This document shows, piece after piece, positions 7,855-18,207 of a stretch of DNA of 64,000 nt; within the stretch, counting starts at the first letter, position 1, and every line of letters starts with the position of its first letter. A program made the position numbers and the translations under genes. The notes under the pieces are model-generated. The model was not told where the DNA came from. It saw only the letters and a list, made by a program, of their open reading frames with translations, and searched no databases. This DNA comes from JBBECE01 sp040881985 (GTDB taxonomy: Bacteria > Pseudomonadota > Alphaproteobacteria > Rhizobiales > Devosiaceae). The stretch spans positions 1-64,000 of the forward strand of contig JBBECE010000010.1 of the NCBI GenBank assembly GCA_040881985.1, written 5' to 3'.

Positions 7855-9060
7855 ATGGCTAAGCGGCGCAACCCGCTCGCGGACGAAAAGAACCGCTCGG
7901 CGCAGACGCAAATGGTGCATGGCGGCACGGTGCGCTCGCAACATGGCGAGACCTCCGAGGCACTGTTCCTGACTTCGGGCTATGTCTATGCCAGCTCCGC
8001 CGACGCCGAGGCGCGCTTCAAGGGCGAAAGCGCGGGGCACATCTATTCGCGCTTCTCCAATCCGACGGTCGAGATGTTCCAGAACCGGATGGCGCTGCTT
8101 GAGGGCGCGGAAGCCGCGCGGGCGACCGCGACCGGCATGGCGGCGGTGACGACGGCGATGATGAGCCTCGTCAAGGCTGGCGATCATGTCGTCGCCGCCT
8201 TGGCGCTGTTCGGGGCGTGTCGCTATGTGGTCGAGGATTTCCTGCCGCGCTTCGGGGTCGCCTCGACTTTGGTCGACGGACGGGATCCCGAAAATTTCGC
8301 CAAGGCAATGCGGCCTAACACCAAGGCGATCTTCATCGAGACGCCGACCAACCCGACATTGCAGCTCGTCGACATCAAGGCGGTGGCGAAGATCGCGCAC
8401 CGGCATGGCGCGAAACTCGTCGTCGACAATGTTTTTGCGACGCCGATCCTGCAGCATCCCCTGAAGCTCGGCGCCGATCTCGTCGTCTATTCGGCGACAA
8501 AACATATCGACGGCCAGGGGCGCGTCCTCGGCGGTGTGATCCTTGGCTCGAAGGATTTGATCGAAGGCGATATTCACACCTTCATCCGGCAGACCGGGCC
8601 GTCGATGAGCCCGTTCAATGCCTGGGTGCTGCTGAAGGGGCTGGAGACGCTCGAGTTGCGGGTCAAGCAGATGACGAAATCGGCGGGCGCGGTCGCAAAA
8701 TTCCTCGTCGGGCATCCAAAAGTGGCGCGCATTCACTATCCCTTTCATCCGACCCATCCGCAATTCAAGCTCGCCAAGGCGCAGATGGCGGGCGGCTCGA
8801 CCATGGTCGCCTTCGAAGTGAAGGGCGGCAAGCGGGCGGCGTTCAAGGTGGCGGATGCGCTCGCGATCATCAGAATCTCGAACAATCTCGGCGATGCCAA
8901 GTCGATCGTCACCCATCCGTGGACTACGACGCATCAGAGACTGCCCGAGGCGGCGCGGCGCGAGCTCGGGATCACCCCGTCGCTCCTGAGGCTATCCATC
9001 GGGCTCGAGGCCGAGGCCGATTTGATCGCCGATCTCGACTACGGCCTGTCGCTGATCTGA
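7855..9060 (+). CDS. metZ: O-succinylhomoserine sulfhydrylase
   Basis: This is a PLP-dependent enzyme of about 401 residues in the Cys/Met metabolism family. It makes homocysteine from O-succinylhomoserine and sulfide, bypassing cystathionine. The PLP lysine lies in VVYSATKHIDGQGRVLGG, and the cofactor-contacting ESAGHIYSRFSNPT region is near the N-terminus. ATG 7855 has GGAG 8 nt upstream; the overlapping GTG at 7852 is possible. Control by the SAM-II riboswitch just upstream supports a methionine role. O-acetylhomoserine use cannot be excluded from sequence. Confidence 0.9.
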   Translation: MAKRRNPLADEKNRSAQTQMVHGGTVRSQHGETSEALFLTSGYVYASSADAEARFKGESAGHIYSRFSNPTVEMFQNRMALLEGAEAARATATGMAAVTTAMMSLVKAGDHVVAALALFGACRYVVEDFLPRFGVASTLVDGRDPENFAKAMRPNTKAIFIETPTNPTLQLVDIKAVAKIAHRHGAKLVVDNVFATPILQHPLKLGADLVVYSATKHIDGQGRVLGGVILGSKDLIEGDIHTFIRQTGPSMSPFNAWVLLKGLETLELRVKQMTKSAGAVAKFLVGHPKVARIHYPFHPTHPQFKLAKAQMAGGSTMVAFEVKGGKRAAFKVADALAIIRISNNLGDAKSIVTHPWTTTHQRLPEAARRELGITPSLLRLSIGLEAEADLIADLDYGLSLI

Positions 9061-9064
9061 CGGC

Positions 9065-10059
9065 CTAGTCGCCCGCGCCGAAGAGGTTCGGATTGAACCG
9101 GTAGACGGTCGAGCAGAAGTCGCAGGTGACCTCGATCTCGCCGTGGATCGCCATCTCGGCGCGTTCGCTGGCGTCGAAGCTCGCCAGCATCGCCTCGACC
9201 TTCTCCGCCGAGCAGGTGCAGCGGTCCTCGACCGGGTGCGGGGAAAATACCCGAACGCCGCGCTCATGATAGAGCCGCAAGAGCAGCCGCTCGGGGGAAA
9301 TGTCCGGATCGACGAGTTCGTCGTCGGCGACCGTCAGCAGGTGGGCCTTGGCCTCGGTCCAGCGGTTGTCCTCGACAAACGAGGTGTCGTTGTCGAAATC
9401 GCCGTCGCCAGGCAGGTCGGGCAGCAGCCGGCGGTGCCCGCTCAGGGGCAGACACTGCAGCAGGATGCCGCCGGCGCGCCAATGCGGACGGGTGTCGCCC
9501 TTCCTCGAAAACTCGGCAACGGCAAGCCGGACCTGGGTCGGGATCTGCTCGGACTGGGCGAAATAGCGCAACGCTACTTCCTCGAGGGAGGCGCCGTTGA
9601 GTTCGACGATGCCCTGGTGGCGGTCCATAAGCGGGCCCTGATCGACGGTCATGGCGAGAAAGCCGTTGCCGAGCAGGTCTTCGGGCCGCGTCATTCCCGC
9701 TTCGACCGCGGCGGCAAGCCTGCCCTTGTCGAAGCGGGCATAGGCGCGCATGCCATCCGGCGCGTCGAGATCGGCGACGAGGAGGTTGACCGGGCCGTCG
9801 GTCTGGGTCTGCAGAATGAACCGACCGTCGAATTTGAGCGAGGAGCCGATAAGCGCGGTCAGCGCCATCGCCTCGCCGAGGAGGCGCGCCACGGGGGCCG
9901 GGTAGTCGTGGCGGTTGAGGATCACATCGAGCGCCGGGCCGAGCCGGACGATGCGGCCGCGGCAATCGAGCGTCTCGATGGCAAAAGGCACGAGCGTGTC
10001 ATCGCCCGATTCCGGGCGATCGAGTCCGGCCGCCGCCAGCATTGCCTGGCTCGCTTCGG

Positions 10060-10063
<4 letters not shown>
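9065..10063 (-). CDS. hslO: Redox-regulated chaperone Hsp33
   Basis: The 332-residue protein is Hsp33, a cytosolic holdase switched on by oxidation of its zinc centre. The zinc ligands sit at the C-terminus as CTCSAEKVEAM and VTCDFCSTVYRF (CxC and CxxC). It is the last gene of the argD-argF-hslO unit and overlaps argF by 4 bp; this order is common in alphaproteobacteria. It converges on metZ with only 4 bp between the stops, leaving no room for a terminator between them. Confidence 0.93.
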
Positions 10064-10986
<923 letters not shown>

Positions 10987-11019
10987 CGCCGCTGTCCTTT
11001 CGATTGACCGGGCGCCGAC

Positions 11020-12207
11020 TCAGGCGGCGTCGCCCGTCTCGGCGCCAACGGCCTCAAAGACGGAGGCGACGATACCCATTGCCTCCTCGATGTCGGCTTT
11101 CTCGACGATCAGCGGCGGCAGAAGCCGCAGGACATTGTCTCCGGCGGATGCGGCGATAAGACGCCGGTTGCGCAGTTCGGCGACGAACTCCTTGGCATCG
11201 GGGACGAGCTTCAGCCCGGCGATCAGGCCGCGGCCGCGCACCTCGACGACGTGCTGGGGAAACCGTTGGGCAAGCTGGCGGAGTTGCCAGACGAGGTAGC
11301 GGCCCATTTCCTCGACATGCTCGAGGAAGCCCGGCGCCAGTACCCGGTCGAGCACCGCATTGCCGACCGCGCAGGCGAGCGGGTTGCCGCCGAAAGTCGA
11401 GCCGTGGGTGCCGGGCACCATATATTGGCCGACCTTGTTGGTCGCCAGGCACGCCCCGATCGGGAAGCCGCCGCCGATCCCCTTGGCGACTGCCATCAGG
11501 TCCGGAGCGACGCCCGCCCATTCGTGGGCAAAGAAGCGTCCGGTGCGCCCATAGCCGCATTGAACTTCGTCGAAGATCAACATCAGGCCGTGCCGATCGC
11601 ATAGCGCCCTCAGCCCCTTGAGGAAGGCGTCGGGCATGACGTTGATGCCGCCCTCGCCCTGCACCGGCTCGATGATGACGCCGGCGGTGTGGGGCCCGAT
11701 AAGCGCTCTGACCGAAGCAAGGTCGCCTGGCGCGGCGTGGACGAAGCCGGGCACCGCGGGGCCGAAGCCCTTGGTGTAGGTCGGGTTGCCACCCGCCGCG
11801 ATAGTCGCCAGCGTCCGGCCGTGAAACGAGCCGGTGAAGGCGATGAACTCGTAGCGCTCGGGTTTTCCGGTGTCGAAGAAATAGCGCCGCGCGGTCTTCA
11901 GCGCGCATTCGACGGCCTCGGCGCCGGAATTGTTGAAGAATACCATGTCGGCAAAGGTCGCCTCGACAAGCCGCTCGGCCAGCCGCTCCTGCTCGGGAAC
12001 GCGGAAAATGTTGGAGACGTGCCAGACCTTTTCGCCCTGCGCCTTGAGCGCGGCGACCAGATGCGGGTCGGAATAGCCGAGCGCGTTGACCCCGATGCCG
12101 GCAGCAAAATCGAGATATTCGACGCCCTCGGCGGTATAGAGGCGCATGCCCTCGCCCCGCTCGAAAGCAATGTCCGACCGGGCATAGGTGCCAAAGAGCG
12201 CCGACAT
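11020..12207 (-). CDS. argD: Acetylornithine aminotransferase
   Basis: This class III PLP aminotransferase of 395 residues converts N-acetylglutamate semialdehyde to N-acetylornithine. The PLP lysine is in LMAVAKGIGGGFPIG, and the GSFHGRTLA and FDEVQCGYGRTG motifs are complete. Start ATG 12207 is preferred because GAGGA lies about 8 nt upstream and the protein then begins MSALFGTYARSD, the usual ArgD start; an upstream in-frame ATG at 12300 would add 31 unlikely residues. First gene of argD-argF-hslO. Dual use as succinyldiaminopimelate aminotransferase is known in the family. Confidence 0.93.
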   Translation of the reverse strand: MSALFGTYARSDIAFERGEGMRLYTAEGVEYLDFAAGIGVNALGYSDPHLVAALKAQGEKVWHVSNIFRVPEQERLAERLVEATFADMVFFNNSGAEAVECALKTARRYFFDTGKPERYEFIAFTGSFHGRTLATIAAGGNPTYTKGFGPAVPGFVHAAPGDLASVRALIGPHTAGVIIEPVQGEGGINVMPDAFLKGLRALCDRHGLMLIFDEVQCGYGRTGRFFAHEWAGVAPDLMAVAKGIGGGFPIGACLATNKVGQYMVPGTHGSTFGGNPLACAVGNAVLDRVLAPGFLEHVEEMGRYLVWQLRQLAQRFPQHVVEVRGRGLIAGLKLVPDAKEFVAELRNRRLIAASAGDNVLRLLPPLIVEKADIEEAMGIVASVFEAVGAETGDAA

Positions 12208-12448
12208 GTTGGTGTCCTCGAGCGTCAGGGGCGGCGTCAATTCGGGCCGACGGCCAACAGGCCGCCCGATCTGCCCGCCAACGCCGCCTCCAAAAACCAA
12301 GAACGCGCCGCCCGTCCGATGACTTAAGGCGGCACGTTCAGTGCGCCTCTCTATGGCGAGGCCCGCCGCTCATGTCAATTCCGGGTCAGACAGCGACGTT
12401 GTGCACCGGGGCAACGACCGGTGCATTATTGCGGGGATAGACGGGAGC

Positions 12449-12594
12449 GACTCTTGTCACCGAATCCGCGGCTCATATAGAGTGATCGGCGCGGGTACAC
12501 GATATCTCGTGTGGCGGACCCAACAAGGACACGACAGCTAGTGTGGTGCCGGAAGGCGTGATTCCGGCGGGCGCGGCGAGTCTATTCGGGATTC
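12449..12594. promoter_or_regulatory. Five GANTC (CcrM-type) sites upstream of gcrA
   Basis: Within 146 bp there are five GANTC sequences: GACTC 12449-12453, GAATC 12462-12466, GATTC 12560-12564, GAGTC 12578-12582 and GATTC 12590-12594. Chance would give about 0.6 in that length. GANTC is the target of the cell-cycle methyltransferase CcrM, and GcrA acts at methylated GANTC promoters. The cluster covers the gcrA promoter and leader. The rest of 12208-12620 shows no gene. Confidence 0.7.
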
Positions 12595-12620
12595 CGCGAC
12601 AAGATTTCGGAGGGGCCAGA

Positions 12621-13136
12621 ATGGCGTGGACCGACGAACGGGTCGAACTTCTGAGGCGGCTTTGGATGGAGGGCCTGAGCGCCAGCCAGATCGCCGCAGT
12701 ACTGGGGGAAGCCGTCACTCGCAATGCCGTCATCGGCAAGGTGCACCGGTTGAAGCTGTCGGGCCGGGCCAAGCCGGCTTCGAGCGCGCCCCGGGCGCGC
12801 AAGCCGCGTGCCGCGTCGCCGCGACGGCTCGCCGGGCCTTTGATCGGCAGGCGACACAGCCTCAACCCACCGATGATCGGGGCGACCGCGCTGCAAATGG
12901 CACCCGACGACGAGGAAGGGCTGATGGCGGCCGTCGACCGGGCGATCGAACTCTATATTCCCCCCGAGGAGCGGGTCGACCTCCTATCGCTCAACGAGCA
13001 TACCTGCAAATGGCCGATCGGCGATCCGATGAGCGACGATTTCTATTTCTGCGGGCGGCAGGCCGACGAGAACCGGCCCTATTGCGAGTTCCATTCGCGC
13101 CGCGCCTATCACACGATCGAGCGCAAGCGGAAATAG
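12621..13136 (+). CDS. gcrA: Cell-cycle regulator GcrA
   Basis: The 171-residue protein opens with MAWTDERVELLRRLW, the conserved N-terminal helix-turn-helix of GcrA, followed by the SASQIAAVLG and TRNAVIGKVHRL segments. A basic linker and the C-terminal sigma-factor-binding domain (CKWPIGDPMSDDFYFCG) complete it. GcrA works with sigma-70 RNA polymerase at GANTC-methylated promoters and is confined to alphaproteobacteria. GGAGGGG lies a few nt before ATG 12621; an upstream in-frame GTG (12543) is disfavoured because homologues begin at MAWT. It converges on phoB. Confidence 0.93.
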   Translation: MAWTDERVELLRRLWMEGLSASQIAAVLGEAVTRNAVIGKVHRLKLSGRAKPASSAPRARKPRAASPRRLAGPLIGRRHSLNPPMIGATALQMAPDDEEGLMAAVDRAIELYIPPEERVDLLSLNEHTCKWPIGDPMSDDFYFCGRQADENRPYCEFHSRRAYHTIERKRK

Positions 13137-13159
13137 TCCCGGCGCCAAGGCGTCGCGGC

Positions 13160-13864
13160 CTAGCTCGCGGCCAGGGTGAAATTCTCGTCGAAGGCATAGC
13201 CGGCGCCGCGTACCGTGCGGATCGGATCGCGCGTGCGACCGCGATTGATCGCCTTGCGCAACCGCCCCACATGCACATCGACGGTGCGCTCGTCGACATA
13301 GACGTCGTGTCCCCAGACCCCGTCGAGCAGCTGCTCGCGCGAGTAGACTCGGCCGGGATTCTGCATCAGGTACTCAAGCAGGCGGTATTCGGTTGGCCCA
13401 AGATGGATCTCGCGCCCGCTCCGGCGAACCCGGTGGGTCTCGCGGTCGAGTTCGATGTCGCCGGACTTCAGCGTGACGGTGAGAAGCTGCGGGCTGGTGC
13501 GGCGCAATAGCGCCCTGATTCGCGCCATCAGTTCCGGGATCGAGAAGGGCTTGACCACATAATCGTCGGCGCCGGTCCCGAGGCCCCGCACCCGCTCTTC
13601 TTCTTCCGACCGCGCTGTCATCATGATGATCGGGATGCGGGCGGTGACTTCGCGGCTGCGCCAGCGGCGGCAGAGCTCGATGCCCGAGGTACCAGGCAGC
13701 ATCCAGTCGAGTAGAATCAGATCGGGCGCCGCCTCGCGAATGGCGATGTCGGCTTCCTCGCCGGTCTCGACGGAAGTGACGCGGTAGCCGCCCGCCTCGA
13801 GATTGTAGCGAAGCATCGTCGAGAGGTCGGTTTCGTCCTCGACGATCAGGATCAATGGCAACAT
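13160..13864 (-). CDS. phoB: Phosphate regulon response regulator PhoB
   Basis: This is a 234-residue OmpR/PhoB-class regulator. The receiver domain (1-120) has the phosphoacceptor aspartate in LILLDWMLPG and the KPFS lysine near residue 105. The winged-helix domain (about 130-228) includes RVYSREQLLDGVWG and VDVHVGRLRKAI. Phosphorylated PhoB binds PHO boxes such as those at 19393 and 20844. It is the last gene of the phoR-pstSCAB-phoU-phoB set. Confidence 0.94.
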   Translation of the reverse strand: MLPLILIVEDETDLSTMLRYNLEAGGYRVTSVETGEEADIAIREAAPDLILLDWMLPGTSGIELCRRWRSREVTARIPIIMMTARSEEEERVRGLGTGADDYVVKPFSIPELMARIRALLRRTSPQLLTVTLKSGDIELDRETHRVRRSGREIHLGPTEYRLLEYLMQNPGRVYSREQLLDGVWGHDVYVDERTVDVHVGRLRKAINRGRTRDPIRTVRGAGYAFDENFTLAAS

Positions 13865-13886
13865 CGGCCGGATATTTTCCCTTGCG

Positions 13887-14591
13887 TCAGGCGTTGACCG
13901 TGCCGCCGCGCTCGAGTTCGAGCGGCAGGTTCTTGCCGGTCACCATGTAGTAGGCGGCCTCGGCGATGTTGGTCGCGTGGTCGCCGGCGCGTTCGAGGTT
14001 TTTGGCGCAAAACAGCAGGTGCGTGCAATCGGTGATGTTGCGCGGGTCTTCCATCATATAGGTCAGGAACTCGCGAAACAGCGACATATAGATGGCGTCG
14101 ACCTCGTGGTCGCGGTTGCGGACGTCGACCGCCGCGTCGGGATCGCGGGCGGTGAAGGCGTCGAGCGCGCGGTTGACCTGGCTCAGCGCCAGCTCCGACA
14201 TGTGGCGGATGCCGGTGTAGAGCTGGGCGGTGATGCGCTGCTCGGTCATTTCCAGGGTACGGCGGCCGATATTTTTCGCCATGTCGCCGATGCGCTCAAG
14301 ATCGGTCGCCACATGGATCGCCGCGATGATCTGGCGCAGGTCCGGCCCCATCGGCTGCCGGCGGGCGATCATCGAGACGGCGAGTTCGTCGATCCGGCGC
14401 TGCATTTCGTCGACGCGCTGGTCGGCGGTGACGACCTCCTCGGCCTGCCGATGGTCGTGGCGCACCAGCGCGTTGGTAGCGTTGGTGATCGATTCTTCCA
14501 CCATGCCGCCCATCTCGGAGATGAGGCGCGCAAGCTGGGTGAGCTCGTCCTCGTAGGAGGAGACGATGTGCTCGGATGAAGTGCTGGCCAT
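13887..14591 (-). CDS. phoU: Phosphate signalling protein PhoU
   Basis: The 234-residue protein is the all-helical PhoU repeat protein. Two related three-helix bundles each contain the metal-binding E/DxxxD pattern (DLERIGDMAKNIGRR and NLERAGDHATNIAE). PhoU links the Pst transporter to PhoR so that the kinase is kept inactive when phosphate is plentiful. Its place between pstB and phoB is the standard order, with about 30-bp gaps. Confidence 0.95.
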   Translation of the reverse strand: MASTSSEHIVSSYEDELTQLARLISEMGGMVEESITNATNALVRHDHRQAEEVVTADQRVDEMQRRIDELAVSMIARRQPMGPDLRQIIAAIHVATDLERIGDMAKNIGRRTLEMTEQRITAQLYTGIRHMSELALSQVNRALDAFTARDPDAAVDVRNRDHEVDAIYMSLFREFLTYMMEDPRNITDCTHLLFCAKNLERAGDHATNIAEAAYYMVTGKNLPLELERGGTVNA

Positions 14592-14622
14592 GGGATAACC
14601 TTGCTTGCTCGTTGCGACCCGG

Positions 14623-15432
14623 TCAGCCGATGCGGCCGGTGATGTAGTCCTGGGTCTTCTTGTTCTGCGGGTTGGTGAAAATGCTTTCGGTCGAGCCTTC
14701 CTCGATCAGCTTGCCTAGATGAAAGAACGCCGTCTTCTGGCTGACGCGGGCCGCCTGCTGCATCGAATGGGTGACGATGACGATGGTGAAGTTCTCGCGC
14801 AGTTCGTCGATCAGCTCCTCGATGATGGCGGTAGCAATCGGATCGAGGGCAGAGCACGGCTCGTCCATCAACAGCACTTCGGGGCTGGTGGCAATGGCGC
14901 GGGCGATGCAGAGGCGCTGCTGCTGACCGCCGGAAAGCCCGGTGCCGGGCTGGGCGAGCCGGTCTTTCACTTCTTCCCAGAGTCCGGCGCGGCGAAGCGA
15001 CGAATTGACGAGTTCGTCGAGTTCGCCCCTGGAGCGGCTCATGCCATGAATGCGGGGACCGTAGGCGACGTTCTCGTAAATTGTCTTGGGGAACGGGTTC
15101 GGTTTCTGGAACACCATGCCGACGCGGGCGCGCAATTCGACGACGTCGATGCCGCTTTCGTAAACGTTCAGGTCGTCAAGCTTGATCTCGCCGGTCACCC
15201 GGCAGATCGGGATGGTGTCGTTCATCCGGTTGAGGCACCTCAGGAACGTCGATTTGCCGCAACCGGACGGGCCGATCAGCGAGGTGACCTGGTTGCTCGC
15301 AATGTCGAGGTCGACATCGAACAGGGCCTGTTTCTCGCCGTAGTAAACGCTGACCTTGCGGCCGCGCATCTTGATGGCGCTCGCGGGCATGGCGAGCGGG
15401 GCGGCTGCTACGGCGTCACTGGCAATACTCAT
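14623..15432 (-). CDS. pstB: Phosphate ABC transporter ATP-binding protein PstB
   Basis: The 269-residue ATPase energises high-affinity phosphate import. Walker A (GPSGCGKST), Q-loop, signature (LSGGQQQRL), Walker B (VLLMDEPCSAL) and the switch histidine (IVTHSM) are all present. The C-terminal FTNPQNKKTQDYITGRIG is the typical PstB tail. It follows pstA by 27 bp. Confidence 0.96.
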   Translation of the reverse strand: MSIASDAVAAAPLAMPASAIKMRGRKVSVYYGEKQALFDVDLDIASNQVTSLIGPSGCGKSTFLRCLNRMNDTIPICRVTGEIKLDDLNVYESGIDVVELRARVGMVFQKPNPFPKTIYENVAYGPRIHGMSRSRGELDELVNSSLRRAGLWEEVKDRLAQPGTGLSGGQQQRLCIARAIATSPEVLLMDEPCSALDPIATAIIEELIDELRENFTIVIVTHSMQQAARVSQKTAFFHLGKLIEEGSTESIFTNPQNKKTQDYITGRIG

Positions 15433-15459
15433 GGCGTTCCCCGGGGACTTGATCTGAGC

Positions 15460-16770
15460 TTACCACCGGCGCTCGAAGCGCTGGCGCAGGAAGATTGCGA
15501 CCGAATTCATCACCAGCAAGACACCCAGCAGCACCAAAATGCCCGCCGACGTGCGCGCCACAAACCCGCGCTCCGGGCTGTCCGCCCAGATGTAAATTTG
15601 GGTCGGCAAGGCCGTTGACGCCTCGAGCACGCCGCCCGGAGGGCTGGTGATGAAGGCGTTCATGCCGATCAGCAGCAGCGGCGCGGTTTCGCCGAGCACA
15701 TGGGCGAAGGCGATGATCGTGCCGGTCATGATGCCGGGCAGCGACAGGGGCAGCACATGGTGCATGACGACTTGCTGGGGCGAGGCGCCCATGCCGTGCG
15801 CCGCCTCGCGAATGGAGGGCGGGACCGCTTTGAGAGCGTTGCGGGTGACGATGATGATCGTCGGCAGGGCCATGAGAGCCAGCACCATGCCGCCAACGAG
15901 CGGCGAGGAGCGGGGCAGTCCGAAGGTCTGGATGAAGACGGCGAGGCCCAGAAGCCCGAAGACGATCGAGGGCACCGCGGCGAGGTTGTTGATATTGACC
16001 TCGATAATATCGGTCCAGCGGTTTTTCGGGGCGAATTCCTCGAGGTAGACGGCGGCGGCGATGCCGGTCGGAAAACTGATCAGGAAGCAAACAAGCAGCG
16101 CGTAAACAGTGCCGACGATGGCGCCCGACAGGCCGGCGATTTCCGGGAAACGGCTGTCGGCATTGAAAAAGAGGCCCCAGTTGAACGGGGTGGCGACGCG
16201 GCCCCGCGCGACCAATGCGTCGAACCAGCCGATCTGTTGATCGCTCACCCGCCGGTTTTCCGCCGGCGTATCGCGGCGAATGACGCCCTTGTTCAGTTGA
16301 TCGAAGATATCAGCCGCCGGAATGTCCATGGTGAGAGTGCCGCCGATGACGCCCGGATCGGCCAGCACGGCGTCGCGCACGAAGAATTGGGTATTCGGCG
16401 TGAGAATCTGGGTCATCCGCCGCACGTCCGCCGGGGCGTCGACCGCCGGCAACAGCGCCGCAACGCCGTCGCGGACCACGTTTCGCCAGTTGCCGCCGGC
16501 GGGGTCCGCGGGGTCGACGTAGTCGGCGGAAACCGGAAAATCGACGCGGATATGGGTTTGCACGAAGGCCGGATAGCCGCCGACGATCAGCGTCACCAGC
16601 AGAATACCGAGAAGGCCGATCGCCGCCGAAATCGCGGCAATGCCATAAAGCCGAAGGCGGAGATCCGCGGCGTTGCGGCGGCGCTGGATGGACGCGCTCC
16701 CGGCGCGCGTCGCCCCGATCGGGGCGGCGACCGAAGTGGCGGTCATCCCGGCCTCAATCATACTGTTCAC
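15460..16770 (-). CDS. pstA: Phosphate ABC transporter permease PstA
   Basis: The 436-residue inner-membrane permease has an N-terminal membrane segment, a periplasmic insert of about 130 residues between the first and second membrane segments, and a C-terminal BPD permease domain with the EAA loop (about IREAAHGMGASPQQVV). The large insert is usual for alphaproteobacterial PstA and absent from E. coli. Its start overlaps the end of pstC by 17 bp, so the two are probably translationally coupled. ATGs at 16770, 16761 and 16746 are all usable. Confidence 0.92.
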   Translation of the reverse strand: MNSMIEAGMTATSVAAPIGATRAGSASIQRRRNAADLRLRLYGIAAISAAIGLLGILLVTLIVGGYPAFVQTHIRVDFPVSADYVDPADPAGGNWRNVVRDGVAALLPAVDAPADVRRMTQILTPNTQFFVRDAVLADPGVIGGTLTMDIPAADIFDQLNKGVIRRDTPAENRRVSDQQIGWFDALVARGRVATPFNWGLFFNADSRFPEIAGLSGAIVGTVYALLVCFLISFPTGIAAAVYLEEFAPKNRWTDIIEVNINNLAAVPSIVFGLLGLAVFIQTFGLPRSSPLVGGMVLALMALPTIIIVTRNALKAVPPSIREAAHGMGASPQQVVMHHVLPLSLPGIMTGTIIAFAHVLGETAPLLLIGMNAFITSPPGGVLEASTALPTQIYIWADSPERGFVARTSAGILVLLGVLLVMNSVAIFLRQRFERRW

Positions 16771-18157
16771 GATATCTGCGCACGATCGACAACGCGATCA
16801 CGTTGAGGCCGAGGGTGACCACAAACAGCACCAGACCCAACGCAAAGGCCGCGAGGGTCTTTGGGCTGTCGAATGAAGTGTCGCCGATCAAAAGGGTGAC
16901 GATCTGAACGGTTACGGTGGTCACCGAATCCAGCGGGTTGACGTTGAGGCTGGCGATCAGTCCGGCGGCCATCACCACGATCATCGTCTCGCCGAGGGCG
17001 CGGCTCAGGCCAAGAAGGATGCCGCCCGCGATGCCCGGCAGTGCGGCCGGGATCATGACCCGGGTCATGGTCTCCGCCCGTGTTGCTCCCATGGCGAGCG
17101 AGCCGTCCCGCATGGCGCTCGGAACCGCTCGAATGGCATCGTCGGAGAGCGAGGAAATGAACGGAATGATCATGATGCCCATCACGCCGCCGGCCGCGAG
17201 GGCGCTGTTCGGCGAGGTAGCAAGGCCGATCAGGCTACCGGCCTGCCGAAGCGCGGGAGCGACGGTCAGCACGGCAAAGAAGCCATAGACGACGGTCGGC
17301 ACGCCGGCCAGGATCTCCAGCGCCGGCTTGACGATGTTGCGGACCCGCTCATCGGCATACTCGACCAGGTAAATCGCGGTATAGATGCCGATGGGCGTCG
17401 CAATGATCATGGCGGTCGCGGCAATCACGATCGTTCCAAGGAACACCGGCACCGCGCCAAAGGCGCCGTTGCCGGCCACCTGATCCGCCCGGATCGCCAT
17501 CTGCGGTTCCCAGCGCAGGCCGAACAAGAACTCCTGAATTGGAATGAACTGGAAGAACTCGACGGACTCGAACACCAACGAGGCGATGATGCCAATCGTC
17601 ACCAGCACGGCGACGATCGAGGACAGGATCATGGCCGCCTTGACAAATCGCTCGACGCCGTGCCGGGCGCGGAACTGCGGCGCCAGGCGGCCGTAAGTCA
17701 CAAACATCCCAAGCAGCATCACGGCGAGGGCGACGACCACCATCGCCCAATTGGCAATTTCCCGCCAGCGGACATAGGTCGCCGCGGCGGCGGTGACTTC
17801 GGGCGAGGGTTGGGTGAAGATTTGCCCGACGGCAACGTTCTGAATCTCGGAGAGCAAGAGGTCGATCTGGGCGGACGAGGCACCGCTAACCAGGGACGGT
17901 GGCAGGGTCGAGACCAGCAAGCCTTCGATCAGGGACTCCTGAAGAGCGAGCCAGAAAAGGACCAGAACCAGCGCGGGAACGCCCACCCAAATGGCGACGA
18001 ACGCGCCGTGGTAGCCGGGAAGGGAGTTGGGCTTGACGCCACTTGCTGCCACAAATCGCGCACCCGCCGATCGGCCGACAAAGAAGGCGACGATCGAGAA
18101 GGCCACGATCGCAAGCAGCAGGTACCCGAACACCAAGTGCCTCCGACAATCATTCAA
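16754..18157 (-). CDS. pstC: Phosphate ABC transporter permease PstC
   Basis: The 467-residue permease carries an extra N-terminal region with two membrane segments and a periplasmic stretch before the BPD permease core, which ends with the EAA loop around SLAMGATRAETMTRVMIP. With PstA it forms the membrane channel for phosphate. The long form matches other alphaproteobacteria. It is 50 bp downstream of pstS and overlaps pstA. Confidence 0.92.
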   Translation of the reverse strand: MNDCRRHLVFGYLLLAIVAFSIVAFFVGRSAGARFVAASGVKPNSLPGYHGAFVAIWVGVPALVLVLFWLALQESLIEGLLVSTLPPSLVSGASSAQIDLLLSEIQNVAVGQIFTQPSPEVTAAAATYVRWREIANWAMVVVALAVMLLGMFVTYGRLAPQFRARHGVERFVKAAMILSSIVAVLVTIGIIASLVFESVEFFQFIPIQEFLFGLRWEPQMAIRADQVAGNGAFGAVPVFLGTIVIAATAMIIATPIGIYTAIYLVEYADERVRNIVKPALEILAGVPTVVYGFFAVLTVAPALRQAGSLIGLATSPNSALAAGGVMGIMIIPFISSLSDDAIRAVPSAMRDGSLAMGATRAETMTRVMIPAALPGIAGGILLGLSRALGETMIVVMAAGLIASLNVNPLDSVTTVTVQIVTLLIGDTSFDSPKTLAAFALGLVLFVVTLGLNVIALSIVRRYREQYD

Positions 18158-18207
18158 AAGTGGGCGGAAGCCGGGGCGAAGGCCCCGGCCTCCAGGTCAG
18201 GGTCGGT

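Noticed and set aside
7657..8934. N-terminal extension of the dcd frame by 426 residues
   Set aside because: It is the complement of metZ. A strong ribosome site and the usual start of the enzyme lie at 7656.
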